In this document: piece by piece, positions 63,094 to 64,000 of the stretch
Layout: the number at the start of each line of letters is the position of its first letter
Numbering within the stretch: the stretch's first letter is position 1
From: Epiperipatus broadwayi
Lineage: Eukaryota > Onychophora > Udeonychophora > Euonychophora > Peripatidae
Assembly (NCBI GenBank): GCA_028023455.1
Contig: JAQFVV010000458.1
Span: 186,001 to 250,000, forward strand
DNA: 64,000 nucleotides
Direction of reading: 5' to 3'
Program-made: the position numbers and the translations under genes
Notes under the pieces: model-generated
Database searches by the model: none
What the model was told of the DNA's origin: nothing
The model's input: the letters and a program-made list of their open reading frames with translations, nothing else

Positions 63094-63223
63094 CACAGGA
63101 ACATTCCACCAATTAGCTGGCAGCAAAGCTACCCGCTTGGTGGCGCTGGTTGCCATGCGTAAGCCCATTTAGCTTACATCGTTTGCTACCAAGCAACTAC
63201 CAAGACTAGCCCACTACGCAGCG
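63094..63223 (+). repeat. GC-rich modular repeat, right half
   Basis: Resumes CACAGGAACATTCCACC and continues AGCTGGCAGCAAAGCTACCC, GGTGGCGCTGGTTGCC, GCGTAAGCCCAT and GCAACTACCAAGA, in the same order as the minus strand of the 48.3-kb copy (there CACAGGAACCTTCCAC and so on). After about 63223 the two copies diverge. Confidence 0.8.
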
Positions 63224-63355
63224 CTGTTTCTCCACACTACTGCACGGAAAAACTGCGCACTCTAACCGCAATATTATTGCGAGGCAAACCTCTACGCACA
63301 TATTACTTAAGATGTACATAGTGTATAATGTAAAGGTGTCAATAATGTACAAGCC
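63224..63355. other. GC-richer flank of the modular repeat
   Basis: CGCAGCGCTG, CTGCACGGAAAAACTGCGCA and similar sequence unlike the AT background; not shared with the 48.3-kb copy. Possibly a further module of the same repeat. The minus open frame across it is not convincing. Confidence 0.35.
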
Positions 63356-63357
63356 AC

Positions 63358-63700
63358 AAGTATCTAAATCTGCTTTGCTTATTAATATTGTTACATGCAA
63401 TTTCATTGTGGCATAAATCCATGTATTTTACATTCATTGTTTTTAAAAATCGATTTATTTTTAAAGTTATTTTCTCAAAAAATGATTTTTTTTTTAAAAA
63501 TTAAAACATGATCACGACGATTTTTTTTTTTTAAATTAAAACATGATCACAATGATTTAAATCTGCTTCTACAGCTTAATATTGTTACATTCTAATTTCA
63601 CCCAATAAATCGATTATATTATTAAATTAATTTATTTTTTTAAATCGATCGTTTTTAAAAGATTATTTTCTCGAAAAATAATTTAAAAAAAAAAAAAAAA
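63358..63700. repeat. Tandem duplication, about 195-bp period
   Basis: Two diverged units (from about 63361 and about 63557) share TAAATCTGCTT, TTAATATTGTTACAT, TAAATCGAT-like and GATTATTTTCTCGAAAAA-like blocks in order. Inside, AAATTAAAACATGATCAC occurs twice (near 63498 and 63533). No coding capacity. Confidence 0.7.
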
Positions 63701-63704
63701 AATG

Positions 63705-64000
63705 TAATCTTTACAGCAGTGTTTAACGCTAACAATGGTTTTTTTATTTTATTAACGAACAGGCTGGCTGACCTTAAATAATTAAGGATGGCAATAAATT
63801 TGTAACCTGCTGAGTGAAGACAATTTCTTGCAGTAAATCACATCTTAATGATTAATCAAAATAAATAATAGTTTTTTAGTTGATATTGTGAAATTGGTAA
63901 ATATTCAAGTGTCTCTCTGTTGCGTCATATATATTAAAGTTTGTGTATTTAGAAATTCGGTTATAGATTCTTTAAACCACCTTGCAAACATTCTATTAAA
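63705..64000. other. THOC7 intron 5, right edge
   Basis: No exon, repeat or RNA gene recognised up to the end of the window. Confidence 0.4.

Noticed and set aside
1-64000. CRISPR arrays, operons, phage or bacterial genes
   Set aside because: Spliced GT-AG exons, LINEs, SINEs and MITEs show a eukaryotic nuclear locus; no regularly spaced short repeats with unique spacers were seen.

Overview
The window is eukaryotic nuclear DNA: extremely AT-rich, almost entirely non-coding, with spliced genes whose short exons sit in introns of 6 to 20 kb packed with decayed retrotransposons, SINEs and DNA-transposon relics. Two conserved animal proteins (THOC7 and an ataxin-7-like SAGA subunit), together with RTE-, Penelope- and hAT-type elements, point to a metazoan, most likely an invertebrate with a large repeat-rich genome. 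I cannot name a species, and an arthropod is only a weak preference.

Genes. Two genes diverge from a short intergenic segment at about 14.3-14.6 kb. On the minus strand, two exons (14317-14230 and 14004-13933) encode the N-terminus of an ataxin-7-like protein (SAGA deubiquitinase module); the rest must lie left of the window or was not found. On the plus strand, five exons (14592-14607, 25204-25324, 45028-45155, 52123-52209, 57998-58055) encode the first ~136 residues of THOC7, a subunit of the THO/TREX mRNA-export complex. All junctions are GT-AG and the reading phase is continuous. The C-terminal exons must lie beyond base 64000. ATXN7 and THOC7 are also head-to-head neighbours in vertebrates, so the pair looks like old conserved microsynteny with a shared promoter.

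Introns and repeats, left to right. 1-13.9 kb (ataxin-7 intron 2): two minus-strand RTE-type LINE relics and three tRNA-derived SINEs. THOC7 intron 1 (14.6-25.2 kb): a 3' RTE fragment, an 823-bp foldback palindrome flanked by 17-bp direct repeats, a ribozyme-like hairpin repeat, a near-complete decayed RTE, and an inverted repeat just before exon 2. Intron 2 (25.3-45.0 kb): a young 3' RTE fragment, an LTR with polypurine tract and a separate promoter-like segment on the minus strand, a CR1-like RT scrap, a Penelope-like GIY-YIG endonuclease fragment, tandem duplications, and a nest of inverted repeats containing a TTAA-flanked MITE. Intron 3 (45.2-52.1 kb): a decayed RTE, a GC-rich modular repeat, and a hAT MITE with perfect 8-bp target duplications. 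Intron 4 (52.2-58.0 kb): mostly featureless, with two SINEs. Intron 5 (58.1 kb onward): a 2.9-kb LINE with an almost open EN-RT reading frame, inserted into a second copy of the GC-rich repeat; the uninterrupted copy at 48.3 kb serves as an in-window empty site.

How it fits together. The host genes encode nuclear mRNA-production factors (SAGA chromatin modification and THO/TREX export). Everything else is a layered record of transposition. No bacterial-type operon, CRISPR array or phage was seen. No tRNA or rRNA gene was recognised.
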